Below, in pieces: positions 1-7,086 of a stretch of DNA of 7,355 bases. Positions within the stretch are counted from its first letter, which is position 1. Each line of letters starts with the position of its first letter. Position numbers and translations under genes: made by a program. The notes beneath the pieces were generated by a model. The model was not told the DNA's origin and made no database searches. It saw only the letters and a program-made list of their open reading frames with translations. The stretch is taken from assembly GCA_002369525.1 (NCBI GenBank), contig DFFN01000134.1:1-7355 (forward strand), written 5' to 3'. Source of the stretch: Lachnoclostridium sp. UBA3775 (GTDB taxonomy: Bacteria > Bacillota > Clostridia > Lachnospirales > Lachnospiraceae).

Positions 1-3000
1 CAAACTGCTTCGAGCCTTTTTCGAGAAATACTTCATTCACAGCCTTGCTGTAGGCATTTATGTTCTTCATCGACTCTTTATAGGAAGCATTGTCAAGCAT
101 ATTCTTGTCAGCCGTTGCTGTATAGGATGCCCTGAGAGTTTCAATGTACAGTACTCGTTTTGCGGAATCGACAATTTTCTCTTCATATTCTTTTTTGTCA
201 TTTTCCTTTATTTTTTCATACTCTGCTGCATCATATTTCTTGTCGGCAAACTCCTTTTCACGTTGCTTTCCGAGTTTGTAATATTTCTCGGCCTCATTCT
301 GACGATATTTTTCTTCGCTTATGGTGATTTCCTTTGCCTTGTCATCGACCGCCTTGAATTTCTCGCGGATGGCAGCCTGCCTGATATAGTCACCGTCAAG
401 CTTGTAACCCTCATCAGCATGGGCCAGTGTAACGCTATCATAGGTATTCTGAACACCCTTGTTTTCAAACTCATTTATCACCTTGCGAAGTGCCAAAAAG
501 GTCTTTTTAGCCTGCTGCATAGCATGGTAACGCTTTTCACCGGTCTTACCGAGACGTGCGATATCCTTTGGATTCTTAGGGTCGCCGCCTGCTTTTATGA
601 TAATCTCATCCTTATCTTTAAGGTATGAGGCAATCTTGCCTGCTATTTCCTTTTGTTTTGCGGCAAGCTCTTCAATATTTTTCTTAGGTATCTTAGCGCT
701 CTTTCCGGCTGCAAAATTATCATTTATCTTTTTAGCAAACTTCTTCAGGGTTTTATCAATCTCGGGAATTCCCTTCATCACATCACCAAAACGCGAATTG
801 GTAGTGAAGGTTTCGGCATCCTTCATGACCTTAAGGGTATTCTCAACACTGATATCCTTCCTGTCCTTATTGACTTCTTTGACAAAATCAAGAAGATTTT
901 TATTGGCAACCGTTGCCTTTATCCTGTCAGCTATATCGGACATGGCAGCTGAATGTACCTTTGTTTCCAGTATTTCGGCAAGCTCGGTAACGGATTCGGT
1001 TTTCAGGCTTTCCATAAGCTCACGTGCATACTTTCCGGTTTCTTTCTTGAGAATCGACGTAGTAAGCTTATGATCGGGATGTTTCTCGTCAAAGAGCTCC
1101 GGATTTGCCACTATGCTCTTTCCGTCAAGGAAGTCAGAATATATGTAGCCTGCAACCATTTCCTCAATAGCATACTTAGGCAGATCCTTTGAATTTTTGA
1201 TCTGCTTGAGCATTGCAGACTTAGAGAATGATTCATCGGATCTTTTACTGATTTCATCTCTTCTTACATCCGCATTGTAGTAAAGACTGTTACCGCTTAT
1301 TGCATCGCTTACACAGTCATTGTAACACTTTTTGAAAGCTACCAGTCCCATTTTGAACGAAGAATCATAAGCATACTCAAAATCTTTTCCTTTGGGTAGG
1401 CTGTCCCTGAATTTTTCAATTTTTTCAATACATTCGATCACATCCGTAGGAGAATTAATCTTTTTATTCCATATTTCTTCTTTGAATGGAGCAAATTCCT
1501 TTTCCTTCCATTCTTTAAGTCTGACGCTGCCCGCTACGTCACCTTTGAATTCATAGGAATATGTTATATGATCGATCAGTCCCTCAAAAATGCCGGTAAG
1601 GTTCATTACCTGAAGATCTCTGCTGTCCCAGCCGTTTTCAATGGCTTTTTTCTTCCACCTGAGTCCTTCGACATACTGATCAAATCCTCTGTCAACGTTC
1701 TCTTTTCCACGGCCCACAAGCTCCGTCAGGTCATTTCCGGTATATATCTTATCCTTTGTTTTCGTGCTTCTGAGGGTTTCATCGGAAAGCTTAATAAGCT
1801 CATCGTTTGCTTTTATTATCTTATCATATTTCTCAAGGACAGAAGCAAGATATGTGGTCTCCTTATCGGCATCCCAGCCTTTCTCCATATCCTTCTGACG
1901 CTTATATTCGGTTTCGATAAGATCCGCGCCATGTCCATAGAAATCCATCAAAGGATTCATTATACCTGTAGCGGTAAAATAATCCCTTATTTCCTTAGGC
2001 TCGACCATCTTGTCTTTGCTTTTTTCCGATCTGAAAATATCCGGGCCTGCGGCTACATTGTTACTGATCAGCGCAGCTACATAAGGGTCGTTATTTTCCA
2101 GCTCAAGCATATTGCCTTTTTCAACATCCGATCCGACAATGGAACACTTAGAATAGAGTTTAAAGCTTTTTGTTGCGGAATCTGCTTTATTTATTGCAAT
2201 CATTCCAGCCCTAAGCTGCGACTTTGCAAAATCAGTCAGTTCCTTTTTTGTTTCCTCATCAAGCTCATACTCGATTTTCGGCAAAAAATTGGATTTTAAT
2301 GTTCCCTGTCTTTCAATTCGTTGGAGATCACCGTTTTCGACCTTATCCCACAGTTTATCCTGTCCTTTGATAAACTCCTTATAGCCTTCGGGATCAAGGG
2401 AATTAATCATTGTTCCGAGAGGAAGCATCCTGTAATTTGCTAATGCGTCATGCCCCTTGAAATCCTCATGAGTTGCATAATCTTCGGTTATTTCCGTAAC
2501 TCCCGGCTTTTTGAAACCAAATTCAGCAGTATTCTTCAGAGCATTTTCGTGCTTTATAAATTCATTGCCAAGATTTGAGACAAAAGTATCCTTGTTTGCC
2601 TCAAGAAAGCCGTTAAATGCTGCAGCAACCTTGATTTTATCGACAGCTCCGTTTACCTTTGTGGCAAACGCAGTCTCCCTTACTTTTTCAAACTCATCCT
2701 TAAGCCTTGCATATTCATCAGCCGTTTTCTTTCTCTCGCTAATACGGTTAGGTGCCTCGGAAAGCGCCTGCTCCAGATCCTTTAAACGTTTTTCTCTCTG
2801 TTCATAGTCGTTGTTATATTCACTTACGCTACGTAAATAAGCATTATGCTTTTTTTCGTCCTTTTTCTCTTCTTCTGTTTCGGGCGGAAGCGGCTCATTC
2901 TTTATTTTCTCAAATCTTTCCCTGGCCTTATTGACCTTTTCCTGCATTTGTTTTACATATTCATCCTGGCCTTTAACTGCTGCCTCATATTCCCTCTCAG

Positions 3001-3922
3001 CCTGTCTTCCGTCCTGAACAAGCTTTGAATAAAGCTGATTTATGGAGCCAAGCACTGTAAGCTCGTTGAATCCCCAGCCGTTTTCGATAGCCTTCTGCTG
3101 TCCGCGGAGGTTTTCTATTTCATCAACACAGTTACGTTTTGCGGTATTGCCTACAGTCAGGTTACCCTTGCCTACAATGTTGGTCAAGGGATCGTTCATG
3201 AAAACATCGTATTTGCTCTTTCCGTCTTCATCAACCAGTTCTGAAATCTTTTCAAAATTATCACAGGTTTTCTTTATTGCCTTGCTTAAATCATTAAGAT
3301 ATTCCTGTTCTTTTTCCGCATCATAATCGGCGGTTAATTTCAGTTTTTTATATTCACACTTAATTACATCGCTGATTCCTTCAAAGAAATTGTTGAAATA
3401 AGGCAGAACATCCCCCATGTTTTCAGGCTTTGCCAAAAATTCGAGGGTAATGTCCTCTCCGGTTTCAAGCATTTTTCCTTCAATCTTCAGACTCTTATGG
3501 AACTGTGAAAGAAGTGACGGAATATATGTATTATCCTCTACTGCCTCAGCGAAAGATCCGTTTTCGGTATTGGATGTGGTTTCAAGATAAGAAAAAATAC
3601 CCAGAAACTTTTTCTCATCTTCCTTAGGGTTTTCTAATATTTTTTTATAAAACTTATTGGTATCATCAATCACGGCTTTTATTTCTTTGTTTTTTTCGGA
3701 AGGATAGTACTCCTTGAAAGTATTCCCCGAAATCGGAGTCGGTCCGTTCTGGTCAAATTTTCTGTCATTGCCCATAATCATTGAAAGCTGTATTCTGTCA
3801 TAGAGCTCCTTATCCTTATTCTGAATTGTTCCGAATTCGGCAAGGCTCGATACATAGCTTAACTGCATAGTAGGGTTAAATTTAGCGTATTTTCCTGTAT
3901 CAAATGTTCCGGGTTTAGGCAT
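1..3922 (-). CDS. Giant Lys/Glu-rich helical protein of unknown function (C-terminus beyond left edge)
   Basis: I do not recognise this protein. I read the frame codon by codon from the ATG at 3922 to the left edge and found no stop, giving at least 1307 residues with the C-terminus missing. The start is set by GGAGGT six bases upstream; an in-frame ATG at 3940 lies upstream of that site and is unlikely. The N-terminus (MPKPGTFDTGKYAKF) is not a signal peptide, and I saw no membrane segment, so a cytosolic or unconventionally exported protein is inferred. Residues 21-285 and 494-767 are diverged copies of one module. Residues ~295-420 are strongly charged and coiled-coil-like, with a Pro/Glu/Lys-rich linker near 343-360. 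Residues ~785-1307 are also charged and helical, with no third copy found. Sampled lines look more AT-rich than the two purine genes. It follows the purA terminator and has its own promoter, so it is probably transcribed separately. The reading frame is very secure; the function is unknown. Confidence 0.9.
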   Translation of the reverse strand, partial: MPKPGTFDTGKYAKFNPTMQLSYVSSLAEFGTIQNKDKELYDRIQLSMIMGNDRKFDQNGPTPISGNTFKEYYPSEKNKEIKAVIDDTNKFYKKILENPKEDEKKFLGIFSYLETTSNTENGSFAEAVEDNTYIPSLLSQFHKSLKIEGKMLETGEDITLEFLAKPENMGDVLPYFNNFFEGISDVIKCEYKKLKLTADYDAEKEQEYLNDLSKAIKKTCDNFEKISELVDEDGKSKYDVFMNDPLTNIVGKGNLTVGNTAKRNCVDEIENLRGQQKAIENGWGFNELTVLGSINQLYSKLVQDGRQAEREYEAAVKGQDEYVKQMQEKVNKARERFEKIKNEPLPPETEEEKKDEKKHNAYLRSVSEYNNDYEQREKRLKDLEQALSEAPNRISERKKTADEYARLKDEFEKVRETAFATKVNGAVDKIKVAAAFNGFLEANKDTFVSNLGNEFIKHENALKNTAEFGFKKPGVTEITEDYATHEDFKGHDALANYRMLPLGTMINSLDPEGYKEFIKGQDKLWDKVENGDLQRIERQGTLKSNFLPKIEYELDEETKKELTDFAKSQLRAGMIAINKADSATKSFKLYSKCSIVGSDVEKGNMLELENNDPYVAALISNNVAAGPDIFRSEKSKDKMVEPKEIRDYFTATGIMNPLMDFYGHGADLIETEYKRQKDMEKGWDADKETTYLASVLEKYDKIIKANDELIKLSDETLRSTKTKDKIYTGNDLTELVGRGKENVDRGFDQYVEGLRWKKKAIENGWDSRDLQVMNLTGIFEGLIDHITYSYEFKGDVAGSVRLKEWKEKEFAPFKEEIWNKKINSPTDVIECIEKIEKFRDSLPKGKDFEYAYDSSFKMGLVAFKKCYNDCVSDAISGNSLYYNADVRRDEISKRSDESFSKSAMLKQIKNSKDLPKYAIEEMVAGYIYSDFLDGKSIVANPELFDEKHPDHKLTTSILKKETGKYARELMESLKTESVTELAEILETKVHSAAMSDIADRIKATVANKNLLDFVKEVNKDRKDISVENTLKVMKDAETFTTNSRFGDVMKGIPEIDKTLKKFAKKINDNFAAGKSAKIPKKNIEELAAKQKEIAGKIASYLKDKDEIIIKAGGDPKNPKDIARLGKTGEKRYHAMQQAKKTFLALRKVINEFENKGVQNTYDSVTLAHADEGYKLDGDYIRQAAIREKFKAVDDKAKEITISEEKYRQNEAEKYYKLGKQREKEFADKKYDAAEYEKIKENDKKEYEEKIVDSAKRVLYIETLRASYTATADKNMLDNASYKESMKNINAYSKAVNEVFLEKGSKQF
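1622..2443 (-). repeat. Second copy of internal ~270-residue module in the giant protein
   Basis: These bases encode residues 494-767. Matching landmarks are L494/Y497, G503-T504, N507, D510, E512, Y514, Y648-F649, EYK at 672-674, the LT..VGRG stretch at 732-739 and KKAIENGW at 758-765. The offset from copy one is about 473 up to Y648-F649 and about 482 from EYK onward, as expected from a single 9-residue insertion between them. Such a colinear pattern argues for duplication rather than chance resemblance of Lys-rich sequence. Confidence 0.75.
3068..3862 (-). repeat. First copy of internal ~270-residue module in the giant protein
   Basis: These bases encode residues 21-285. Landmarks shared with the second copy are L21/Y23, G31-T32, N35, D37, E39, Y41, Y175-F176, EYK at 190-192, the LT..VGKG stretch at 246-253 and QKAIENGW at 276-283. 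The match is at protein level only; the DNA copies have diverged. Confidence 0.75.
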
Positions 3923-3928
3923 GGTTTT

Positions 3929-3934
3929 ACCTCC
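3929..3934 (-). promoter_or_regulatory. Ribosome binding site of the giant gene
   Basis: On the minus strand GGAGGT sits six bases before the ATG at 3922. It decides the start, because the other in-frame ATG at 3940 lies upstream of this site and has no comparable Shine-Dalgarno of its own. Confidence 0.85.
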
Positions 3935-3950
3935 AAACATAATTTTATTT

Positions 3951-3959
3951 ATTATATCA
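3951..3959 (-). promoter_or_regulatory. Extended -10 promoter of the giant gene
   Basis: The minus strand reads TGATATAAT, a perfect TATAAT with the TGn extension. No good -35 hexamer lies 16-18 bases upstream; that space reads CACTTT, within the paired GCAYCAAA words. Transcription would start near 3944, giving a leader of about 20 bases. An extended -10 can work without a -35. The overlapping repeats suggest possible regulation, which is inference. Confidence 0.6.
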
Positions 3960-3967
3960 CAAAAAGT

Positions 3968-3987
3968 GCACCAAAAGTGCATCAAAA
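3968..3987. repeat. Paired 11-nt-spaced direct repeat upstream of the giant gene
   Basis: On the plus strand GCACCAAAA begins at 3968 and GCATCAAAA at 3979, a spacing of 11 bases or about one helical turn. The pair covers the -35 region and part of the spacer of the predicted promoter, so it could be an operator. A near-identical pair with the same spacing occurs upstream of purA at 5431-5449. Whether a protein binds here is unknown. Confidence 0.55.
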
Positions 3988-4022
3988 AATAATAAAGGCT
4001 GCGGTTTATTACCGCAGCCTTT
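3984..4022 (-). terminator. Intrinsic terminator of purA
   Basis: A perfect 12-bp stem (3994-4005 with 4011-4022, core GGCTGCGGT) closes a 5-base loop. On the minus strand it is followed by TATTATTTTTT. It starts 14 bases after the purA stop codon and ends purA transcription before the promoter of the giant gene. Confidence 0.92.
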
Positions 4023-4036
4023 TAAGCCTTTAAAAA

Positions 4037-5314
4037 TTATCTGAGGATGATATCTTCTCTCTTCGGTCCGTTTGAAACATACTTGATCGGAACACCGATT
4101 TCCTTTTCGATAAACTCAACATAGTCCCTGCATTCCTTGGGAAGTTTGTCATATTCTTTAATTCCGCCGATATCGCACTTCCATCCGGGAAGCGTTACAT
4201 ATACCGGCTTGCACTTTGCAAGCTTTGTGGTAACGGGGAAGTCCTTTATCACCTCTCCGTCAAGCTCATAACCGACGCAGATCTTAAGTTCATCCCATAC
4301 ACCGAGCGCATCGAGTACGGTAAGCGCAGCCTCTGTGGCTCCCTGTATCCTGCAGCCGTATCTGGTTGCAACGGCATCGAACCAGCCCATTCTTCTCGGT
4401 CTTCCCGTTGTTGCGCCGTACTCACCCTTGTCACCGCCGTTATCTCTCATCTTTTTGGCATCTGCCTCGTCTGTGATCTCGCTGACGAATTCGCCTGCTC
4501 CTACAGCTGAAGAGTATGCCTTTATGACGGTTATGATCTCCTTTATCTCATAAGGAGGAATGCCTGCTCCGATCGCACCGTAAGCGGCAAGTGTAGAAGA
4601 CGAAGTAACCATCGGATAGATACCGTGGTCGGGATCCTTAAGGGAACCGAGCTGGCCTTCAAGAAGCACGTTCTTGCCTGCCTTAAGGGCTTCATATAAA
4701 AATGCGGAGGTGTCGCAAACATAGGGCGCGATCATATCCCTGTACTCATGAAGAGTCTTAAGAAGTTCCTCCGGATCGATCGGATCCTTGTGATACATAT
4801 GCTCGATGAGAATATTCTTCTGCTCAAGTACACGGTAAACTTTGGTCCTCAGGCTTTCTTCATCAAAAAGCTCCTGAACCTGGAAACCTATCTTGGCATA
4901 CTTATCTGAATAAAACGGAGCAATTCCCGACTTTGTTGAACCGAAGCTTGCTTTTCCGAGTCTCTCCTCCTCATAGGTATCAAGAAGGATGTGATAAGGC
5001 ATTACGATCTGTGCCCTGTCGGAAACGAGGATCTTCGGCTTGTGAACGCCGCCGTCGATAAGTGACTTTACCTCATTGATGAAGAAGGGTATATTGAGAG
5101 CAACTCCGTTTCCGATGATGCTTGTGGTATGATCATAGAAAACACCGCTCGGAAGCATGTGAAGTGCAAAACGTCCGTAATGATTTATGATCGTATGACC
5201 GGCATTTGCACCGCCCTGAAATCTCACAACAATGTCTGAGTTCTCGGCAAGCATATCGGTGATCTTACCCTTGCCTTCATCTCCCCAGTTGGCGCCTACT
5301 ATCGCTCTTACCAT
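4037..5314 (-). CDS. purA: Adenylosuccinate synthetase (IMP--aspartate ligase)
   Basis: PurA catalyses GTP-dependent joining of aspartate to IMP to give adenylosuccinate, the first committed step from IMP to AMP, in the cytosol. The 425-residue length fits the family (E. coli about 432). The N-terminal WGDEGKGK (10-17) supplies the phosphate-binding loop, with D12 as the expected general base. GGANAGH ends in H40, the expected catalytic His. DHG.YP.VTSS (229-239) and TTGRPRR (302-308) are the IMP and aspartate loops, and the C-terminal SNGP.RE..I (414-422) is typical. Some usual residues differ: the guanine-contact TKLD reads TVLD (332-335), and EGAQG reads EGQLG (219-223). I think these mark a clostridial branch rather than loss of function. 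The start has a good Shine-Dalgarno eight bases upstream. The gene follows a purine permease but is separated from it by a terminator. Confidence 0.97.
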   Translation of the reverse strand: MVRAIVGANWGDEGKGKITDMLAENSDIVVRFQGGANAGHTIINHYGRFALHMLPSGVFYDHTTSIIGNGVALNIPFFINEVKSLIDGGVHKPKILVSDRAQIVMPYHILLDTYEEERLGKASFGSTKSGIAPFYSDKYAKIGFQVQELFDEESLRTKVYRVLEQKNILIEHMYHKDPIDPEELLKTLHEYRDMIAPYVCDTSAFLYEALKAGKNVLLEGQLGSLKDPDHGIYPMVTSSSTLAAYGAIGAGIPPYEIKEIITVIKAYSSAVGAGEFVSEITDEADAKKMRDNGGDKGEYGATTGRPRRMGWFDAVATRYGCRIQGATEAALTVLDALGVWDELKICVGYELDGEVIKDFPVTTKLAKCKPVYVTLPGWKCDIGGIKEYDKLPKECRDYVEFIEKEIGVPIKYVSNGPKREDIILR

Positions 5315-5322
5315 TTATTTTT

Positions 5323-5328
5323 CCTCCG
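5323..5328 (-). promoter_or_regulatory. purA: Ribosome binding site of purA
   Basis: The minus strand reads CGGAGG with an eight-base A/T-only spacer before the ATG at 5314. It supports the start that places WGDEGKGK at residue 10, as in other PurA proteins. Confidence 0.85.
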
Positions 5329-5351
5329 TTACAATAAACTGTGCAATATAA

Positions 5352-5367
5352 GTGTGTTTTGACACAC
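5352..5367 (-). promoter_or_regulatory. Small hairpin at the predicted 5' end of the purA message
   Basis: GTGTGT (5352-5357) and ACACAC (5362-5367) are perfect inverted repeats around a four-base loop. With the predicted -10 at 5376-5381, the message would start near 5369, placing the hairpin at its extreme 5' end. It could stabilise the mRNA or be a small palindromic operator. There is no U-tract, so it is not a terminator. Confidence 0.45.
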
Positions 5368-5375
5368 CACATAAT

Positions 5376-5404
5376 ATAATAACTCAAACAGGAAGATTTT
5401 GCAA
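5376..5404 (-). promoter_or_regulatory. Probable SigA-type promoter of purA
   Basis: On the minus strand TTGCAA (5404-5399, four of six consensus bases) is followed after 17 bases by TATTAT (5381-5376, five of six). Other AT-rich -10 choices overlap it, such as TATATT at 5378-5373, so the exact register is uncertain. The leader would be about 55 bases, too short for a purine riboswitch. Confidence 0.55.
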
Positions 5405-5430
5405 GAGAAAAAAGTAAGATTACAGCATAA

Positions 5431-5449
5431 GCACCAAATATGCACCAAA
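5431..5449. repeat. Paired 11-nt-spaced direct repeat upstream of purA
   Basis: GCACCAAA occurs on the plus strand at 5431-5438 and 5442-5449, exactly 11 bases apart. It lies about 25-50 bases upstream of the predicted purA -35 and just past the permease terminator. The pair upstream of the giant gene at 3968-3987 has the same word, spacing and position relative to a terminator. A weaker GCACGAAA is at 5462-5469. Confidence 0.55.
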
Positions 5450-5466
5450 AACAAAAAAACCGCACG

Positions 5467-5494
5467 AAAAAAGAGCCCCTGAGGACTCTTTTTT
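5467..5494 (-). terminator. Intrinsic terminator of the permease gene
   Basis: Nine-base arms AAAAAAGAG (5467-5475) and CTCTTTTTT (5486-5494) pair, with two further G-C pairs inside after one C/A mismatch. The stem ends in six U residues on the minus-strand transcript, 24 bases after the permease stop. The arms are A/T flanked, so it could also stop plus-strand transcription, although no gene arrives from that side. Confidence 0.82.
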
Positions 5495-5517
5495 CTTTAT
5501 ACGGACTTAGCCGATCA

Positions 5518-7017
5518 TTATATGATTACAAAGAATTTAACAAGGAACAAAACCGAAATGAACAAAGTCAGGAAGGATACGTCCTTGGTCTCACCCACAA
5601 AAAGCTTAAGAACGGTATATGAGATCATTGCAAGTCCGATACCGTGTCCGATTGAACCCGAAATCGGCATCGCAAGCAGCATGATGAATACGGGAACGAC
5701 CTGATCCATATCGTCAAAATTGATCTTCTTAAGTCCCTGAAGCATTATGATACCTACATAGATAAGAGCCGATGAGGTAGCCGGAGCGGGAATGATCGCA
5801 GCAATCGGGGCGATAAAAATGCAGAGCAGGAACATAAAGCCTGCGGTAAATGCTGTAAGACCTGTTCTTCCGCCTGCCTCCACACCTGATGCGGACTCAA
5901 CGAAGGTAGTTACGGTACTGGTACCGGAACATGCACCGGCAACTGTTCCGACTGCATCGGAAACAAGAGCTTCCTTCATCTTAGGCATCTTACCTTCCGA
6001 ATCAACCATGCCTGCACGGGATGCGGTTCCGACGAGAGTGCCGATGGTATCAAACATATCGATCATACAGAAAGTGATGATCAGGGTAAGAGCGGTAAAT
6101 ATTCCGATGTCAAAGAAACCTTTGAAATCAAATTTGAACAAGGTCGTTTTTACCATATCCTTAAAAGGAGGTACGAATGAAGCGGTCTTAAGGCTTTCAA
6201 AAGGATTTACCTTCAAAAAGATTGCTTCTCCTGCCCAGTAAAGAACAGCAGCATCGAGCATTCCGAGAAGAACCGCAGCCTTAACGCCTCTCTTTGCAAG
6301 AAGCGCGATTACAAACACACCGATAACCATGGTAGCGGCCGTAAGCACCAGCTTGTTGTACGCATCGTTTCCGGTAGCCTCACCCTCCATCGAATCGCGA
6401 AGCATCTTGGGCATCATTGCACCGAAGAAATCCTTCATGGTGTAGTAAGCATTGCCGTTATCGTCATATACTCCGGCATTCGATCCGAAACCGATATTCA
6501 TGAGCATGAGACCGATCGCCGGTCCGATTCCGAGACGTACGCCGAGGGGAATGGCATCTACGATCTTCTCTCTTACATTAAGGAAGGAAAGAATAAGGAA
6601 TACTATACCTTCGACAAGTATAATGCAAAGAGCTGCCTGGAATGCATCGGTATAGGCACCGTCGCCTTCGTAACCGTTAAGAACAACAATGTTTGCCACA
6701 ACGGTTGCAAAGAATGAGTTAAGGCCCATTCCGGGAGCCATTACAAAAGGCTTGTTCGCAAGGAAAGCCATGCACATGGTTCCGAGTCCCGAGGCAATAC
6801 ATGTTGCAAGGAATACGCCGTTCCACAACGGTGTTCCGACTGCAAAGCCCGTCAGAAGGTTAGGATTCAGAGCAATGATGTAAGCCATTGTCATGAAGGT
6901 TGTCAGTCCGGCAAGCAGTTCAGTACGTATGCTTGAACCGTTTTCCTTTATCCTGAACAGCCTCTCAACGGAGTTCGCATCGTTGCCGTCCACCTTCCTG
7001 GTGTTTTCATTAGACAT
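5518..7017 (-). CDS. NCS2 family purine base permease (AzgA/PbuG type)
   Basis: This inner-membrane carrier of the NCS2 family, AzgA-like branch, imports purine bases (adenine, guanine or hypoxanthine), probably with protons. The 499-residue sequence opens with the typical F.I...G...R.E..AGLTTF start (residues 21-41). APGMGLNSFFA (94-104) marks the TM3 half-helix region, FDTIGTLVG (322-330) the TM8 region and GTSTVTTFVESASGV (365-379) the TM10 region. About 12-14 hydrophobic segments follow to the C-terminus. Compared with my recollection of B. subtilis PbuG (440 residues), it has a longer polar loop at about 181-222. AGGAGG nine bases upstream fixes the start. It has its own promoter and terminator, and purA lies downstream on the same strand, which fits purine salvage. 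The sequence does not show which base it prefers, so I give no gene symbol. Confidence 0.95.
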   Translation of the reverse strand: MSNENTRKVDGNDANSVERLFRIKENGSSIRTELLAGLTTFMTMAYIIALNPNLLTGFAVGTPLWNGVFLATCIASGLGTMCMAFLANKPFVMAPGMGLNSFFATVVANIVVLNGYEGDGAYTDAFQAALCIILVEGIVFLILSFLNVREKIVDAIPLGVRLGIGPAIGLMLMNIGFGSNAGVYDDNGNAYYTMKDFFGAMMPKMLRDSMEGEATGNDAYNKLVLTAATMVIGVFVIALLAKRGVKAAVLLGMLDAAVLYWAGEAIFLKVNPFESLKTASFVPPFKDMVKTTLFKFDFKGFFDIGIFTALTLIITFCMIDMFDTIGTLVGTASRAGMVDSEGKMPKMKEALVSDAVGTVAGACSGTSTVTTFVESASGVEAGGRTGLTAFTAGFMFLLCIFIAPIAAIIPAPATSSALIYVGIIMLQGLKKINFDDMDQVVPVFIMLLAMPISGSIGHGIGLAMISYTVLKLFVGETKDVSFLTLFISVLFLVKFFVII

Positions 7018-7026
7018 GATGAAAGT

Positions 7027-7032
7027 CCTCCT
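7027..7032 (-). promoter_or_regulatory. Ribosome binding site of the permease gene
   Basis: A perfect AGGAGG on the minus strand lies nine bases before the ATG at 7017. It confirms the start of the permease. Confidence 0.88.
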
Positions 7033-7057
7033 TGTTGGAGTTATTTTTTATGTCTTC

Positions 7058-7086
7058 ATTATACTCATATAAAACGCCGTAGTCAA
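7058..7086 (-). promoter_or_regulatory. Strong SigA-type promoter of the permease gene
   Basis: TTGACT (7086-7081) and a perfect TATAAT (7063-7058) are separated by 17 bases, eleven of twelve consensus positions. Two A-tracts on the minus strand just upstream (within about 7099-7118) resemble an UP element. Transcription would begin near 7051, leaving a leader of only about 33 bases. That excludes a purine riboswitch, the control known for B. subtilis pbuG. Confidence 0.85.

Noticed and set aside
502..590. GKTGEKR-like stretch in the giant protein considered as a nucleotide-binding P-loop
   Set aside because: The order GxxxxGK[ST] is not met and no Walker B partner was found, so no ATPase claim is made.
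1568..2299. Long plus-strand open frame of 243 codons, with several shorter ones between 263 and 3326
   Set aside because: They lie antisense to the continuous giant gene. Antisense of Lys/Glu-rich codons yields Phe/Leu/Ile-rich frames that mimic membrane proteins. None was seen to have convincing start signals or family motifs.
4335..4553. Open frames on either strand within purA (plus 4335-4553, minus 4249-4434)
   Set aside because: They overlap the well-supported purA frame and their sequences look like shadows of it.
4037..5314. Possibility that the synthetase is the phage-type PurZ (2-aminoadenine pathway)
   Set aside because: The general-base Asp (D12) is present and the length fits cellular PurA. 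The neighbours are chromosomal housekeeping genes, with no phage context.
5277..5465. Minus-strand 62-codon frame across the purA promoter and 5' end
   Set aside because: It covers the predicted promoter, hairpin and ribosome binding site of purA, ends inside purA, and has low-complexity Cys/Tyr-rich content without a supported start.
5792..6241. Plus-strand 149-codon frame and smaller ones inside the permease gene
   Set aside because: Antisense shadows of the NCS2 permease, whose motifs and start are clear.
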